Of a stretch of 64,000 nucleotides of DNA, positions 8,597 to 17,914 are shown in pieces. Source of the stretch: Deltaproteobacteria bacterium (GTDB taxonomy: Bacteria; Myxococcota_A; UBA9160; PR03). A model generated the notes under the pieces. It was not told the DNA's origin. It worked only from the letters and a program-made list of their open reading frames with translations, and ran no database searches. Both the position numbers and the translations under genes were made by a program. The first letter of the stretch is position 1. The number at the start of each line of letters is the position of its first letter. Location of the stretch: the NCBI GenBank assembly GCA_035063765.1, contig JAPSFT010000004.1:124001-188000 (forward strand), written 5' to 3'.

Positions 8597-10615
8597 TCAG
8601 GGGTCGGTGTCCTCGGGGCGGGAAGGGGTCGGGTTCTCGAGGCGGAGCGCCTCCCAGCTCCAGATCAGGGAATCGAAGCGCGCGCGCCGCTCCTCGGGCG
8701 AGACCGTGGCGGGCTCTCCGTCCGGGCCGAGGAGCTCGAGGCGTCCCCCCTCGAGGTCGTAGAGCACCGCGCTCGCGAGCGAGCGGAGGCCGATCAGCCG
8801 CGGCCGGTCGAGGCTCGAGCCGAAGCCGAAGAGGAGCCGCTCCGGATCGGGCACGAAGCGTGCCGGCGGCCGGGCCGCGGGGTCGGCGAGCTGGCGCCAG
8901 AGCAGGCCGCGGACGTCCGCGAGCCCGAGCGGCTCGGGCCATTCGCCCCCGAGTCCCCACACGATGAAGGGGACGCGCGCCTGGGCGTCGTGCAGCGAGC
9001 GCCCGTGCCCGAGGTAGCCGTCGTCGTCGTAGATCGACTGGCCGTGGTCCCCGGTGACCAGGATCACGCCATCCCTCCCGCGCCGCTCCCACCAGGCGGT
9101 CACGAGCTGCTCGACCGCGCGATCCACGTTCGCAGCCGCGTCGAGATAGGTCTCCCAGACGCGCTCGGCGCGATCCGCGCGGATCTCCATCTGCTCGAGC
9201 GGATCGATCTCGAAGATCCGGTCGAGCTCGCGGTGGTGATAGGGGAAGTGGGTGTCGACGACGTTCACGTAGAGGAAGAGCGGCTGCGCGGGAGCGTCCG
9301 CGTCGAGGAAGCTTCGCACCCGAGCGAGCAGCGTCTTCCAGGAGACCTGGAGCCCTACGGGGCTCGTGGAGCGCGAGGTGCGCCGGTCCTGGTCCTGTCG
9401 GGCGTCGTAGAAGCGATCCGCGCGCTCGAGGCCGAGCACGGCCTCGCTGTTGCCGTAGAGCTCGTTCTGGCCCGAGAAGTACGCGACGAAGTAGCCCGCG
9501 TCCGCGAAGTCGTCGATCAGGGTGGGTTGGCCCGCCCGGGTGACGAGGCGCCCCGAGAAGAGCTGCGCGCGCGAGGCGGCTGTGGCAGGGGTGTGGGCGT
9601 AGGCGTGCTCGCTGTGGGCGCCTTCGCGCGCGAGCCGGTTCAGGAAGGGCGTCACCTCGCGGCCCTGGAAGCGCCGCCCGAGCAGGTCGCCGCGGAAGCT
9701 CTCGAGGAACACCAGGAGGACGTCGCGCCGGGAGCCGTTCCGAGTCGTCGCGAGCGGGACCGGGTGCGGCGCCTCGAAGCCGGCCGGGTGGTCGCCGCCC
9801 ATCCCGTTCTCGTCGATGCCATTGCCCGGCAGGTCCAGCGCCAGGGGCGAGATCGAGGCGTCGAAGGGGTCCGGGTCGCGCAGGCTCGAGAAGCTGCCGA
9901 AGCCGTCGCGATCCCAGTCGGTGAGCCGGTTGCCGAGGCTCGCGAGCGCCATCCCGCTGGGCTTGGCCCGGAGGCCGAACTGGACCCGCTCCGCGGGCGC
10001 GCCGGGGACCTGGAGCGCGAGGAGCCCGGCCAGGCCACAGAGCAGGAAGCCCCCCCACAGGCGCTTCGGCCGGGGTGGCGTGAAGACCTCGCGGCGAACG
10101 TGTCGCTCCAGTCGCGGTGCCACGGCGATCAGGGCCGGCACGACGAGGACCAGCGCGAGAAGCGGGGCGCTCGCTGGCGGCAGGTAGGAGACCGCCTCCG
10201 CAAGCGCACTCGGGAGATCGGGACCCGCCAGCGCCCACAGCGAGCCGAAGCCGGCGAGGTTGCCGAGCACGTGGTGGAGCTGGTAGCGGACGAAGTCGGC
10301 GAGCAGCGGCACTGCCAGGGCGGCGAGAGCGCTCGCGACGAAGGTCTGGATCGGGCGCAGCCGGAGCAGGCCGCACGCGGGGACGAGAACCGCCCAGACC
10401 CCCAGGATCATCCAGGCGTCCTGGGCGAGCGAGCCCACGACGAAGCTCGCGACGAGGGGCAGGCGGCGGATGTAGACCCCGTTGAAGCCGCCGCTGAAGT
10501 AGGAGGCGCCGAGCTGGAGGAGCACGGCATCGACGGCGCCCACCACGAGCAGGCAGGCCACGAAGAGGAGCCGCCACGCCCGGCCCGAACCGCCGCGCTG
10601 GCGGGAGACCTTCAC
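8597..10615 (-). CDS. Membrane sulfatase-like (alkaline phosphatase superfamily) transferase
   Basis: 672 residues: about five N-terminal membrane helices (residues 10-180), a linker, then a PF00884 domain on the outer face. Metal-site motifs are VLLVFLESFRGD near the domain start and VTGDHGQSIYDDDGYLGHG near its end. Where true sulfatases have Cys/Ser-x-Pro-Ser-Arg, this protein reads TAASRAQLFSG (about residue 345). The nucleophile would therefore be threonine, as in lipoteichoic-acid synthase and phosphoethanolamine transferases, and a formylglycine sulfatase is unlikely. It is the last gene of the exosortase operon: its GTG at 10615 overlaps the EpsI stop by 4 bases. Transfer of a phospho-group to a surface glycan or lipid is my inference. 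Confidence 0.82.
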   Translation of the reverse strand: MKVSRQRGGSGRAWRLLFVACLLVVGAVDAVLLQLGASYFSGGFNGVYIRRLPLVASFVVGSLAQDAWMILGVWAVLVPACGLLRLRPIQTFVASALAALAVPLLADFVRYQLHHVLGNLAGFGSLWALAGPDLPSALAEAVSYLPPASAPLLALVLVVPALIAVAPRLERHVRREVFTPPRPKRLWGGFLLCGLAGLLALQVPGAPAERVQFGLRAKPSGMALASLGNRLTDWDRDGFGSFSSLRDPDPFDASISPLALDLPGNGIDENGMGGDHPAGFEAPHPVPLATTRNGSRRDVLLVFLESFRGDLLGRRFQGREVTPFLNRLAREGAHSEHAYAHTPATAASRAQLFSGRLVTRAGQPTLIDDFADAGYFVAYFSGQNELYGNSEAVLGLERADRFYDARQDQDRRTSRSTSPVGLQVSWKTLLARVRSFLDADAPAQPLFLYVNVVDTHFPYHHRELDRIFEIDPLEQMEIRADRAERVWETYLDAAANVDRAVEQLVTAWWERRGRDGVILVTGDHGQSIYDDDGYLGHGRSLHDAQARVPFIVWGLGGEWPEPLGLADVRGLLWRQLADPAARPPARFVPDPERLLFGFGSSLDRPRLIGLRSLASAVLYDLEGGRLELLGPDGEPATVSPEERRARFDSLIWSWEALRLENPTPSRPEDTDP

Positions 10616-11256
10616 CGGGTGCAGGCCGTGCGATGGCGCTCCCAGGCCGAGGCCAGCCACTCCCGCGCACGCTGCTCTGCCGCTTCGCGCTCGCCCTTCC
10701 CGACCTCTCCGTAGACCAGGAAGAGCCACATCGGGCGGCGCCCCAGCAGGACCTGCTTGGGGCCCGCGAGGAGCTGGGCGAGATAGGGGTTGCCGACGGC
10801 CTGCGAGTCGTAGACCAGGAGATAGGCCACCACCGTGGTGCGGGAGCCCTGCGGCTCGTAGAAGGCGCGGTGCACGGGGAGCCGCACGCCGTCGATCGTC
10901 ACCTCTTCGAGGCTTCGCGAGCTGTGGCGGTGGTCGACGACCCGCGCCTCGGGCCAGTGGTACACGGCCTTGGGGTCGAAGGAGCGGACGATCACGTAGC
11001 GCAGGCGTTGGTCCTGGTCCCCACCGTCGAGCGCGCCCGCGCTCCAGTTCCCCGCGCCCCAGTAGTTGTCGAGATGGACCCGTTCCTCGGCCGAAAGGAG
11101 CGGCGCGTGAGCGGCGTCCGGCGGTGCCAGCAGCGCCGGGGAATTCGCGCAGTCGTCCACGTCGAATCGTCCGAGCGAGTGGAGCAGGGTGGGGATCGCA
11201 GCGAGCACGATCAACGCCACGATGTGTGGGACGTAGCGGGTCGATGCCTCGATCAC
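10612..11256 (-). CDS. EpsI-family exosortase-associated protein
   Basis: 214 residues: one N-terminal membrane anchor (VPHIVALIVLAAIPTLLH) and a periplasmic EpsI-type domain with LDNYWGAGNW, VAYLLVYDSQAVGNPYLAQL and PMWLFLVYGEVGKGE. EpsI domains occur fused to, or directly after, exosortases in PEP-CTERM systems and are linked to exopolysaccharide production; their molecular role is not settled. The GTG at 11256 overlaps the exosortase stop by 4 bases, and the downstream gene overlaps this one in the same way, so translation is probably coupled. No alternative function is suggested by the sequence. Confidence 0.85.
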   Translation of the reverse strand: MIEASTRYVPHIVALIVLAAIPTLLHSLGRFDVDDCANSPALLAPPDAAHAPLLSAEERVHLDNYWGAGNWSAGALDGGDQDQRLRYVIVRSFDPKAVYHWPEARVVDHRHSSRSLEEVTIDGVRLPVHRAFYEPQGSRTTVVAYLLVYDSQAVGNPYLAQLLAGPKQVLLGRRPMWLFLVYGEVGKGEREAAEQRAREWLASAWERHRTACTR

Positions 11257-12158
11257 GCGCGGGCTCTCCGGGGGCGACGCTCGGCGAAGAGGAAGAGGAT
11301 CGCCAGGGTCAGCACGAAGGAGACGTATCCCGACATCACGTGGAGGGGCGTGTCGAGCAGGTCGTAGCCGTACCACTCGGCCATGATCGCAAGTGCGACG
11401 ATGCGCATCACGTTGCAGAGCAGCGCCAGCGGGAAGGCTGCCAGCAGGATCACCACCCGGCGCCGCGGCGATCGGGTCATGTACGCGAGGACCAGCGCGA
11501 TCGTGACGGCGGCGTAGAGCGCGCTGAAGCCGCTGCACTCCTCGGCCACCAGGAGGGTGCCGCCCGGAAGATGCATCACCGTGCCGTCCACGAAGACCGA
11601 GAAGCCGAGCGCCTGGAGCACCCAATCGGTGCCGCTCGCGGTGAGATGCCGCAGGACGAGATGGAGGCGCTCCAGGAAGGCCGCCGGGATCGGCAGGCTC
11701 AGGAACGACACGGCGAAGGGGAACGCGAGGGCGCGCGTGCGCTGCGGGCCGAGCAGGAGCAGGGAGAAGCCCGGCAGGGCGACGAGCAGCGCGAAGGCCG
11801 ACAGGAGCTCGGTGTGGATGGCGCTGTCGATGGCGAGCAGCGCCAGCGCCGGGACCAGGAACGCGAACCCCCACGCCGAAGGCTCCTCGCGGGTCACCCC
11901 GCGGCGCCGCAGGGCGTCGGCTCCGACGAACGCGAGGATGACGGGCATCAGCAGGCCGTGGCCGTTGTACCAGATGTTTCGCGTCCACTTCTCCCAGAGG
12001 AACGCGAGGGTCGGCGCGGCGAGCACCAGGAACGCGGCGATCCACACCGCATGCACGAGCTGCGGGCTGCGTACGCGTCCTGCGACCTGCGAGGTGGCCA
12101 GTCGAGCCTCCCGGGCGAGCCCAGGAGGGTAACAGAGGGCTCGGCCCCGGCGGGTCAC
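11253..12158 (-). CDS. Exosortase (PEP-CTERM transpeptidase)
   Basis: A 301-residue polytopic membrane protein with about eight helices. The exosortase catalytic triad is clear: Cys in VAEECSGFSALYA (about residue 208), Arg in LLCNVMRIVALA (about 252) and His in DTPLHVMSGYVSF (about 273). Exosortases recognise C-terminal tails with a PEP-like motif, a helix and basic residues, and cut or transfer the protein at the membrane. Candidate substrates here are the proteins at 24964-26094 and 31920-33089. The GTG at 12158 is chosen because it overlaps the preceding stop by 4 bases and precedes the first helix; the longer open frame upstream lacks homology. Confidence 0.92.
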   Translation of the reverse strand: MTRRGRALCYPPGLAREARLATSQVAGRVRSPQLVHAVWIAAFLVLAAPTLAFLWEKWTRNIWYNGHGLLMPVILAFVGADALRRRGVTREEPSAWGFAFLVPALALLAIDSAIHTELLSAFALLVALPGFSLLLLGPQRTRALAFPFAVSFLSLPIPAAFLERLHLVLRHLTASGTDWVLQALGFSVFVDGTVMHLPGGTLLVAEECSGFSALYAAVTIALVLAYMTRSPRRRVVILLAAFPLALLCNVMRIVALAIMAEWYGYDLLDTPLHVMSGYVSFVLTLAILFLFAERRPRRARA

Positions 12159-12691
12159 GTCCCCGGCGCCCGGCGCGGTCCCGCTCGAGGCGTGGGGGGC
12201 AGCTCCGGCGGCAAGTCGCCGCTGCGGCAGTCCTTCGGCCCGAAGAGGTCGCGAAGCCGCACGCGCCGCAAGGGGCCGCCACCGTGCCCGGCCTGGAGCG
12301 CGGCGAGGCGCGCCTCCACCGGGCCGAGCTCCCAGCACGCGTCGGCGGGCAGCCCCTCGACCGGCGGGCCGGCCTCGTTGAGCGGGCACACGTCGCGCCG
12401 CTCGACCGGGCCGTCCGGAGCCTCGTCGTCGAGCCAGCGCAGGGGGAGCCCCTGCGTGCGGCAGACGTAGGGCCGATGCGCGTAGATCCGGCACGCCCCT
12501 CCGGCGTCGAGGAAGGCGCAGGCCCCGGGCGGGTGGGGCGCCTCGCGCAGGACCTCCGGCGCCCGCACCCGGATCCGCTCCGCTTCGACCTCGAAGACCG
12601 TCAGGTCGTCGGCGCAGCAGCCCGCGCAGCCGCGCCGGCAGTGCAGGCGCGCGGCGTGGCGTGCGTGCAACGCGCCTGCCCGCGCGTCCAC
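12155..12691 (-). CDS. YkgJ-family cysteine cluster protein
   Basis: About 178 residues with the YkgJ zinc/iron-chelating cluster: LHCRRGCAGCCADDLTVFEV, then GACRIYAHRPYVCRTQGLPL and RRDVCPLNEAG. Members bind a metal or Fe-S cluster through about eight cysteines; their role is unknown. The start is uncertain. The first standard start is the GTG at 12691; an in-frame CTG at 12736 would overlap the aldehyde dehydrogenase stop by 4 bases, copying the other junctions of this operon, and would add 15 residues. The protein sits between a dehydrogenase and the exosortase, and its stop overlaps the exosortase start, so it is co-translated with envelope genes although it looks cytosolic. Confidence 0.82.
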   Translation of the reverse strand: MDARAGALHARHAARLHCRRGCAGCCADDLTVFEVEAERIRVRAPEVLREAPHPPGACAFLDAGGACRIYAHRPYVCRTQGLPLRWLDDEAPDGPVERRDVCPLNEAGPPVEGLPADACWELGPVEARLAALQAGHGGGPLRRVRLRDLFGPKDCRSGDLPPELPPTPRAGPRRAPGT

Positions 12692-12732
12692 CTCCGCGTG
12701 GAGGCGCTCGACCGCAGCGAGCGCCTCACCCG

Positions 12733-14190
12733 TCAGTCGAGCGCCCCCTCCGAGCCGGGGGCCAGGCAGATCGTCTGCGGCTCGAGATAGGCGCGCAGGC
12801 CCTCGGGGCCGAGCTCGCGGCCGAGGCCCGAGCTCTTGAAGCCGCCGAAGGGGCCCGACATCGCCATCATGAAGTAGTTCACGTTGTTGGTACCGGTGCG
12901 CATGCGCCGGGCGAGCTCGAGGCCGTGCTTCGGGTCGGCCGTCCAGACCGAGCCCGAGAGCCCGTAGTCCGAGTCGTTCGCGATCCGGAGCGCCTCCTCC
13001 TCGCCTTCGTAGGGGATCACGGCGAGCACCGGGCCGAAGATCTCCTCGCGCGCGATCGTCATCGCGTTGTCGACGTCGGCGAACAGGGTGGGCTCGACGA
13101 ACCAGCCGCCCGCGAGGCCCGGCGGCCGCCCGCCGCCCGCGACGAGCCGCGCGCCCTCGGCGCGACCCTTGCCGATGTAGCCCTCGACGCGCTCGCGCTG
13201 GCGCTCGGCGACGAGCGGCCCGATCGCGGTCTGCGGGTCCAGGGGGTCGCCGACGCGCAGCCCCGCCACGGCGGCGGCCAGGGCGTCCACGCACTCGGCG
13301 TAGCGGCTGCGCGGAACGAGGATGCGGGTCTGGGCGACGCAGGCCTGGCCGTTGTTCAGGGTGCCCGCACCGACCACGCCCGGTACGGCGGCCGCGAGGT
13401 CCACGTCCTCGCACAGGATCGCCGCCGACTTGCCGCCGAGCTCGAGCGTGACGCGCCGCAGCCGCTCGCCGCACAGGGCGGCGATGCGCCGGCCGGCCGC
13501 GGTGCTGCCGGTGAAGGCCACCTTGTCGATCCCGGGGTGCGTCACCAGGTACTCGCCCACCTCGCGGCCCGCGGGCAGCAGGCTCACGACGCCCTCCGGC
13601 ACGCCGGCCTCGTCGAGGGCCTCGGCGAGCAGATAGGCGTCGAGGGGCGTCTCGGGTGCCGGCTTCACCACCACCACGGCGCCGGCGGCGAGCGCGGGGG
13701 CGAGCTTCAGCATGATCGTGAAGAGCGGCACGTTCCAGGGCACGATCGCGGCCGCGACGCCGACCGGCGCCTGGCGTACCAGCGCGCTGCCGATCAGGAC
13801 CTCGCGGCGCTCCTCGAAGGGGAAGCTCCGGGCCAGCTTCGCGAAGTAGTCGAGCACCAGGTTCGTCGCGAACACCTGGCCCGCGTGCGAGAACGAGATC
13901 GGGCTGCCCATCTCGCGCGTGATGGTCTCCGCGATCTGCGCGCCGCGCTTCTGGAGCGCAGCCAGGAGGCGGTCCATCACGTCGGCGCGCTCGGCGCCCG
14001 TCGTGCGCGGCCAGGGGCCCTCGTCGAAGGCCCTGCGCGCGAGCGCCACCGCGCGGTCCACGTCCGCCGGGCGCGCCTCCGGCACGCGGCCCACGACGGC
14101 GCCGTCGAAGGGCGAGCGCACCTCGATGGTGCCGGCGCCCGAGGGCTTCTCGTAGCGGCCGCCGAGATACAAGCCGTCGTGGACGATCAT
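12733..14190 (-). CDS. NAD(P)-dependent aldehyde dehydrogenase
   Basis: 485 residues, standard length for the ALDH superfamily. Cofactor and catalytic motifs are present: VPWNVPLF, KPAPETPLDA, the FTGSTAAGR loop, the general base in LELGGKSA and the nucleophile in NNGQACVAQTRI, then EEIFGPVLAVIPYE near the C-terminus. It oxidises an aldehyde to the acid in the cytosol; the substrate is not deducible. The ATG at 14190 overlaps the stop of the GH2 gene by 4 bases. Its place in an exosortase operon is unusual. It may serve sugar-derived aldehydes released by the glycosidase next to it, but that is speculation. Confidence 0.95.
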   Translation of the reverse strand: MIVHDGLYLGGRYEKPSGAGTIEVRSPFDGAVVGRVPEARPADVDRAVALARRAFDEGPWPRTTGAERADVMDRLLAALQKRGAQIAETITREMGSPISFSHAGQVFATNLVLDYFAKLARSFPFEERREVLIGSALVRQAPVGVAAAIVPWNVPLFTIMLKLAPALAAGAVVVVKPAPETPLDAYLLAEALDEAGVPEGVVSLLPAGREVGEYLVTHPGIDKVAFTGSTAAGRRIAALCGERLRRVTLELGGKSAAILCEDVDLAAAVPGVVGAGTLNNGQACVAQTRILVPRSRYAECVDALAAAVAGLRVGDPLDPQTAIGPLVAERQRERVEGYIGKGRAEGARLVAGGGRPPGLAGGWFVEPTLFADVDNAMTIAREEIFGPVLAVIPYEGEEEALRIANDSDYGLSGSVWTADPKHGLELARRMRTGTNNVNYFMMAMSGPFGGFKSSGLGRELGPEGLRAYLEPQTICLAPGSEGALD

Positions 14191-16016
14191 GGTTCCTCCG
14201 AGTTCAGCAGGGACCTGTGAGCTTCGCCCGGCGGCGCCTCGCCGGGAGTCGGCTCCCCCTGCATGCCGGCGGTGGCCAGCGCGAGACGCGCGAGGGGAGC
14301 CTTGGGTGTGCGATCCATGCGCAGGAGGCCGTTGCGCTCCTGATAGGTATCGGTGAGCTGCGTATAGCAGAAGCCCGAAAGGGCCTCACTGCGTGCGAGC
14401 GCGGCGCAGAGCGCGCCGTAGCGGCGAACGAGCTCCTCGGGGTCGCGCGCCGTCGAGTAGCCCCAGGCGCTCGGGTCGTCCGTGAGACCGACCCCGCCGA
14501 ACTCCGAGACGAGGACGGGCCGTTTCGCACGCTCGCCGGGCTCGAGGAGGAGCCGCCGGCGCACGGCCGGGCCGGTCACCGGCGCGAAGCCGCGCAGGTG
14601 CGCCGCGATCGCCTCGTCGCCGCCCCAGCGCGTGGCGAGCACGGCGGGATCCTGCTCGTAGTCGTGTACGCAGACGAGGTCGCCGCCCACGATCTCCCAG
14701 CCGTCGTTGCCGGCGACCGGGCGGCCGGGATCGAGCGCGCGGGCGGTCTCGACGAGCGCGCGCAGGTAGGCGCGCTGCGCCGGATCGCCGGTGAGCGCCG
14801 GCACGCCCCAGGACTCGTTCACCGGCACCCAGCCCGCCACGCAGGGATGCCCGCGCTGCGCGCGCACGAGCTCGCCCCACTCGGCGAGGCCGCGCCGCAC
14901 GGCGGTGGCGTCGAAGCGCTGGGCGGCCGGCAGCTCCGGGAAGACCAGCAGCCCGAGCCGGTCGGCCCAGGCGAGCCAGCGCGGGTCCTCGCTCTTCTGG
15001 TGCTTGCGCACGCCGTGGAAGCCGAGCTGCTTCGCGAGCTCGACGTCGCGGCGCAGGGCGGCGGCGCCGGGCGGCGTCGCACCGGTCTCGGGCCAGTAGC
15101 CCTGGTCGAGCACGAGGCGCAGGAAGAGCGGGCGGCCGTTCCAGGTGAAGCGCCCCTCCTCGCAGGCAACCTGCCGCATCGCGGTGTAGGAGGTCACACG
15201 GTCGAGGGGGCGCCCCCCGGCGTCGAGCAGGGTCAGCTCGGCGTCGAGCAGGCGCGGCCAGGCCGGGCTCCAGGCCAGCTCGTTGCGCTCGTCGGCGCCG
15301 TCCGGGAGCGCGAATCCGCGCGCGAGGCGCCCGCCCTCGAGCCGGCAGACGTCGTCCACGAGCACGCGGCCGGCGGCGGCGAGGCGCACGCGGAGGCGCA
15401 GCTCGACGCCGGGCGGGGCGCTTGCCTCTGCATCGAGCCCGATCGCGAAGCGCTTCCAGTCGGCGCGCCAGTCGAGCGCCGCCAGGTGCGCGGCGGGCAG
15501 CCGCTCCGCCCACACCGTGCGCCAGATCCCGGAGGTGCGCGGATACCAGATCGCGTGGGGCACCGCGCGCCAGGTCTGCTTGCCGCGCGGCTTCGCGAGG
15601 TCGTGCGGGTCGTCGTAGGCGCGCACCACGAGCTCCGCCGTCCCACCCCGAGGCAGCGCCTCGGCGGCATCGACGCAGAAGGGCGTGTAGCCGCCCTCGT
15701 GGCGCCCGGCGAGGCGTCCGTCGATCCAGACCGTCGCCTCGTGGTCGACGGCGCCGAAGTGCACGAGCCAGCGCTCGCCCGGCGCGAGCGGGGGCACCTC
15801 GATCCGCCGGCGATACCAGAAGGCCAGCGCCTCGCCTTCGAAGGCGACGCCGCTGGCCGGCGTCTCGGGCGCGAAGGGCACCCGGATCCGTGCGTCCCAG
15901 GCAACCTCCTCGGGCCGACACCACCGGGCGTCGCGATCCAGCGCGAAGTCCCAGATCCCGTCGAGCGGGAGCCAACCCTCGCGCTGGAGCAGCGGGCGCG
16001 GGTGCTCCTCGCTCAA
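14187..16016 (-). CDS. Glycoside hydrolase family 2 protein
   Basis: 609 residues with GH2 layout: an N-terminal jelly roll ([34 protein letters not shown]), an Ig-like middle domain, and a TIM barrel from about residue 290 opening with [19 protein letters not shown]. The acid/base Glu is in PVNESWG (about residue 400) and the nucleophile Glu in SEFGG (about 505), so it should be active as a beta-glycosidase of the beta-glucuronidase/galactosidase type. No signal peptide is seen, so it is probably cytosolic. The start is a TTG at 16016 overlapping the msrA stop by 4 bases; residues 1-15 reach the first family motif. The ALDH gene follows with another 4-base overlap. Confidence 0.92.
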   Translation of the reverse strand: MSEEHPRPLLQREGWLPLDGIWDFALDRDARWCRPEEVAWDARIRVPFAPETPASGVAFEGEALAFWYRRRIEVPPLAPGERWLVHFGAVDHEATVWIDGRLAGRHEGGYTPFCVDAAEALPRGGTAELVVRAYDDPHDLAKPRGKQTWRAVPHAIWYPRTSGIWRTVWAERLPAAHLAALDWRADWKRFAIGLDAEASAPPGVELRLRVRLAAAGRVLVDDVCRLEGGRLARGFALPDGADERNELAWSPAWPRLLDAELTLLDAGGRPLDRVTSYTAMRQVACEEGRFTWNGRPLFLRLVLDQGYWPETGATPPGAAALRRDVELAKQLGFHGVRKHQKSEDPRWLAWADRLGLLVFPELPAAQRFDATAVRRGLAEWGELVRAQRGHPCVAGWVPVNESWGVPALTGDPAQRAYLRALVETARALDPGRPVAGNDGWEIVGGDLVCVHDYEQDPAVLATRWGGDEAIAAHLRGFAPVTGPAVRRRLLLEPGERAKRPVLVSEFGGVGLTDDPSAWGYSTARDPEELVRRYGALCAALARSEALSGFCYTQLTDTYQERNGLLRMDRTPKAPLARLALATAGMQGEPTPGEAPPGEAHRSLLNSEEP

Positions 16017-16660
16017 CGACCGCCGCCGCCCGGGCACGCGACGCCCGTTCCGCCGAGCCCGCAGTAGCCATCGGGATGTCGGTCCAGGTACTGCTGGTGA
16101 TAGGGCTCGGCGAAGTAGAAGGCGGGGGCGTCGGCGATCTCGGTCGTGATCGCGCCGTGGCCTGCCTGGGAGAGGGCCTTCTGGTAGGTCTCGCGCGAGG
16201 CGAGGGCGGCCGCGCGCTGCGCGGAGGTCGTCGTGTGGATCACGGAGCGATACTGGGTGCCGACGTCGTTGCCCTGCCGCATGCCCTGGGTGGGGTCGTG
16301 GCTCTCCCAGAAGACCCGCAGCAGCTCCTCGTACGCGATCCGCCGGGGATCGAAGACCACGAGCACGACCTCCGCGTGACCGGTCCGCCCGCTGCACACC
16401 TCCTCGTAGGTCGGGTTCGGCGTGAGGCCGCCCGCGTAGCCGGCCGCCGTCGTGTACACCCCCGGCGCCTGCCAGAACTTCCGCTCGGCGCCCCAGAAGC
16501 AGCCGAGCCCGAAGACGGCCCGCTCGAGGCCCGCGGGGTAGGGCGGCGCGAGCGGGGTCCCGAGCACGTGGTGCCGCTCGGGCACCGGCATGGGATCGGC
16601 GCGCCCCGGGAGCGCCTCCTCGGGGTGCGGGACGCGAAGCTTTCGATCGAGGGAACCCAT
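16013..16660 (-). CDS. msrA: Peptide-methionine (S)-S-oxide reductase
   Basis: 215 residues. The MsrA active site [13 protein letters not shown] has its catalytic Cys at residue 54, followed by [30 protein letters not shown] and YRSVIH. It reduces methionine-S-sulfoxide in proteins at the expense of thioredoxin. The C-terminal tail [18 protein letters not shown] carries two further cysteines that can act as resolving residues. No signal peptide is visible. It is the first gene of the seven-gene exosortase operon; the ATG at 16660 faces the amidohydrolase gene across 75 bp. An oxidised-protein repair enzyme at the head of an envelope operon could hint at oxidative or envelope stress control. 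Confidence 0.96.
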   Translation of the reverse strand: MGSLDRKLRVPHPEEALPGRADPMPVPERHHVLGTPLAPPYPAGLERAVFGLGCFWGAERKFWQAPGVYTTAAGYAGGLTPNPTYEEVCSGRTGHAEVVLVVFDPRRIAYEELLRVFWESHDPTQGMRQGNDVGTQYRSVIHTTTSAQRAAALASRETYQKALSQAGHGAITTEIADAPAFYFAEPYHQQYLDRHPDGYCGLGGTGVACPGGGGR

Positions 16661-16735
16661 GGTTGGACCTTCCTGGCTCAGGTCGAGCGGGAGGTGTGGA
16701 GGGGCCGCCCGAGACGACGCGCGGCGCAGACTACC

Positions 16736-17824
16736 ATGGCGAGGGTGCTTCGCTCCGCTGGCTCGGGGACGGCCTTGCACGACCACCACATCCATCTTTT
16801 CGCCGCCGCGGCGGCGCTCGCGTCGGCGCGGTGCGGGCCGCCCGAGGTGTGCGACGCCGCCGGGCTCGGCGCGGCGCTCGCCGCGCAGACCCCGGACGCA
16901 GCGGGCTGGGTCCGGGGGGTCGGCTACCACGAGTCCGTGGCCGGCCCGCTCGATCGCGCCGCGCTCGACCGCCTGCGCGGCGACCGGCCCGTCCGCGTGC
17001 AGCATCGCAGCGGGCAGCTCTGGATCGTGAACTCGCGCGCGCTCGCCGCATTGGGCCTCGAGGCCGGAGGCGACGCACCCGGTCTCGAGCGCGACGGCGC
17101 GGGCCGGGCCACCGGCCGTCTCTTCCGCGCCGACGCCTGGCTGCGCGCGCGCCTGGGCCCGGCTCCGCCGCCCCCGTTCGGGCCGCTCGGCCGGCGCCTG
17201 GCGGCACTCGGCGTCACGGGAGTGACCGACGCCACCCCCGGCAACGGCCCCGCCGAGCTCGCGGCCTTCGCCGCGGCGCAGGCGCGCGGCGAGCTGCCGG
17301 CGCGGATCGTGGTGATGGGGACGCTCGCGCTCTCCGAGCTCGCGCCGCCGCCGGGGATCGGGATCGGCCCCGTCAAGATCCATCTCGCGGACCCGGAGCT
17401 GCCGGCGCCGGACGAGCTCACGGCACGCATACGCGCCGCCCACGCGTGCGCGCGCCCGGTCGCGATCCACTGCGTCACGCGCGCCGAGCTCGTGCTCGCG
17501 CTGGCCGCGCTCGAGGCGGCGGGGGTGCGCGCGGGCGATCGCCTCGAGCACGTGCACGTGGCGCCGCCCGAGTGCGTCGCGTGGATCGCGCGGCTCGGCC
17601 TCACGGTGTGCGTGCAGCCGGCGCTCGTCGCCGCCCGCCGGGCCGACTGGGAACGCGAGGCCGATCCCGCCGACCGCCCCTGGCTCGGACCGATCGCGGC
17701 CCTGCGCGCCGCCGGCGTGCCGCTGCTCACCGGCAGCGACGCGCCCTACGGCCCCCTCGGTGCCTGCAGCTCCACAGCGGCGGGCGCCGGCGGAGGCCCG
17801 CGCGAGCATCGCGAGCCGCCCTGA
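16736..17824 (+). CDS. Amidohydrolase-family protein, apparently truncated at both ends
   Basis: 362 residues related to YtcJ-type amidohydrolases. It has the metal motif [10 protein letters not shown] at residue 15, [48 protein letters not shown] and [11 protein letters not shown]. The family normally has about 40 residues of beta-sandwich before the HxH motif and 80-110 residues after the SDAPYG aspartate. Both are missing: 12 unrelated residues precede, and after SDAPYGPL comes a low-complexity tail ending at 17824. The barrel core with its metal ligands survives, so activity is possible, but a decayed gene is at least as likely. The next gene begins 90 bp on. Confidence 0.7.
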   Translation: MARVLRSAGSGTALHDHHIHLFAAAAALASARCGPPEVCDAAGLGAALAAQTPDAAGWVRGVGYHESVAGPLDRAALDRLRGDRPVRVQHRSGQLWIVNSRALAALGLEAGGDAPGLERDGAGRATGRLFRADAWLRARLGPAPPPPFGPLGRRLAALGVTGVTDATPGNGPAELAAFAAAQARGELPARIVVMGTLALSELAPPPGIGIGPVKIHLADPELPAPDELTARIRAAHACARPVAIHCVTRAELVLALAALEAAGVRAGDRLEHVHVAPPECVAWIARLGLTVCVQPALVAARRADWEREADPADRPWLGPIAALRAAGVPLLTGSDAPYGPLGACSSTAAGAGGGPREHREPP

Positions 17825-17914
17825 GGCCGCCGCGCCGGACGCCGGTACGGGCGGCACCGTGACGAGGTATCCTGCGCCGCCGGCCGGCGCGCCCACGCCG
17901 TTCCTGGGGGTTTC

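Noticed and set aside
8597-10615. A formylglycine-dependent sulfatase
   Set aside because: No Cys or Ser in the CxPxR-type position; Thr is present instead.
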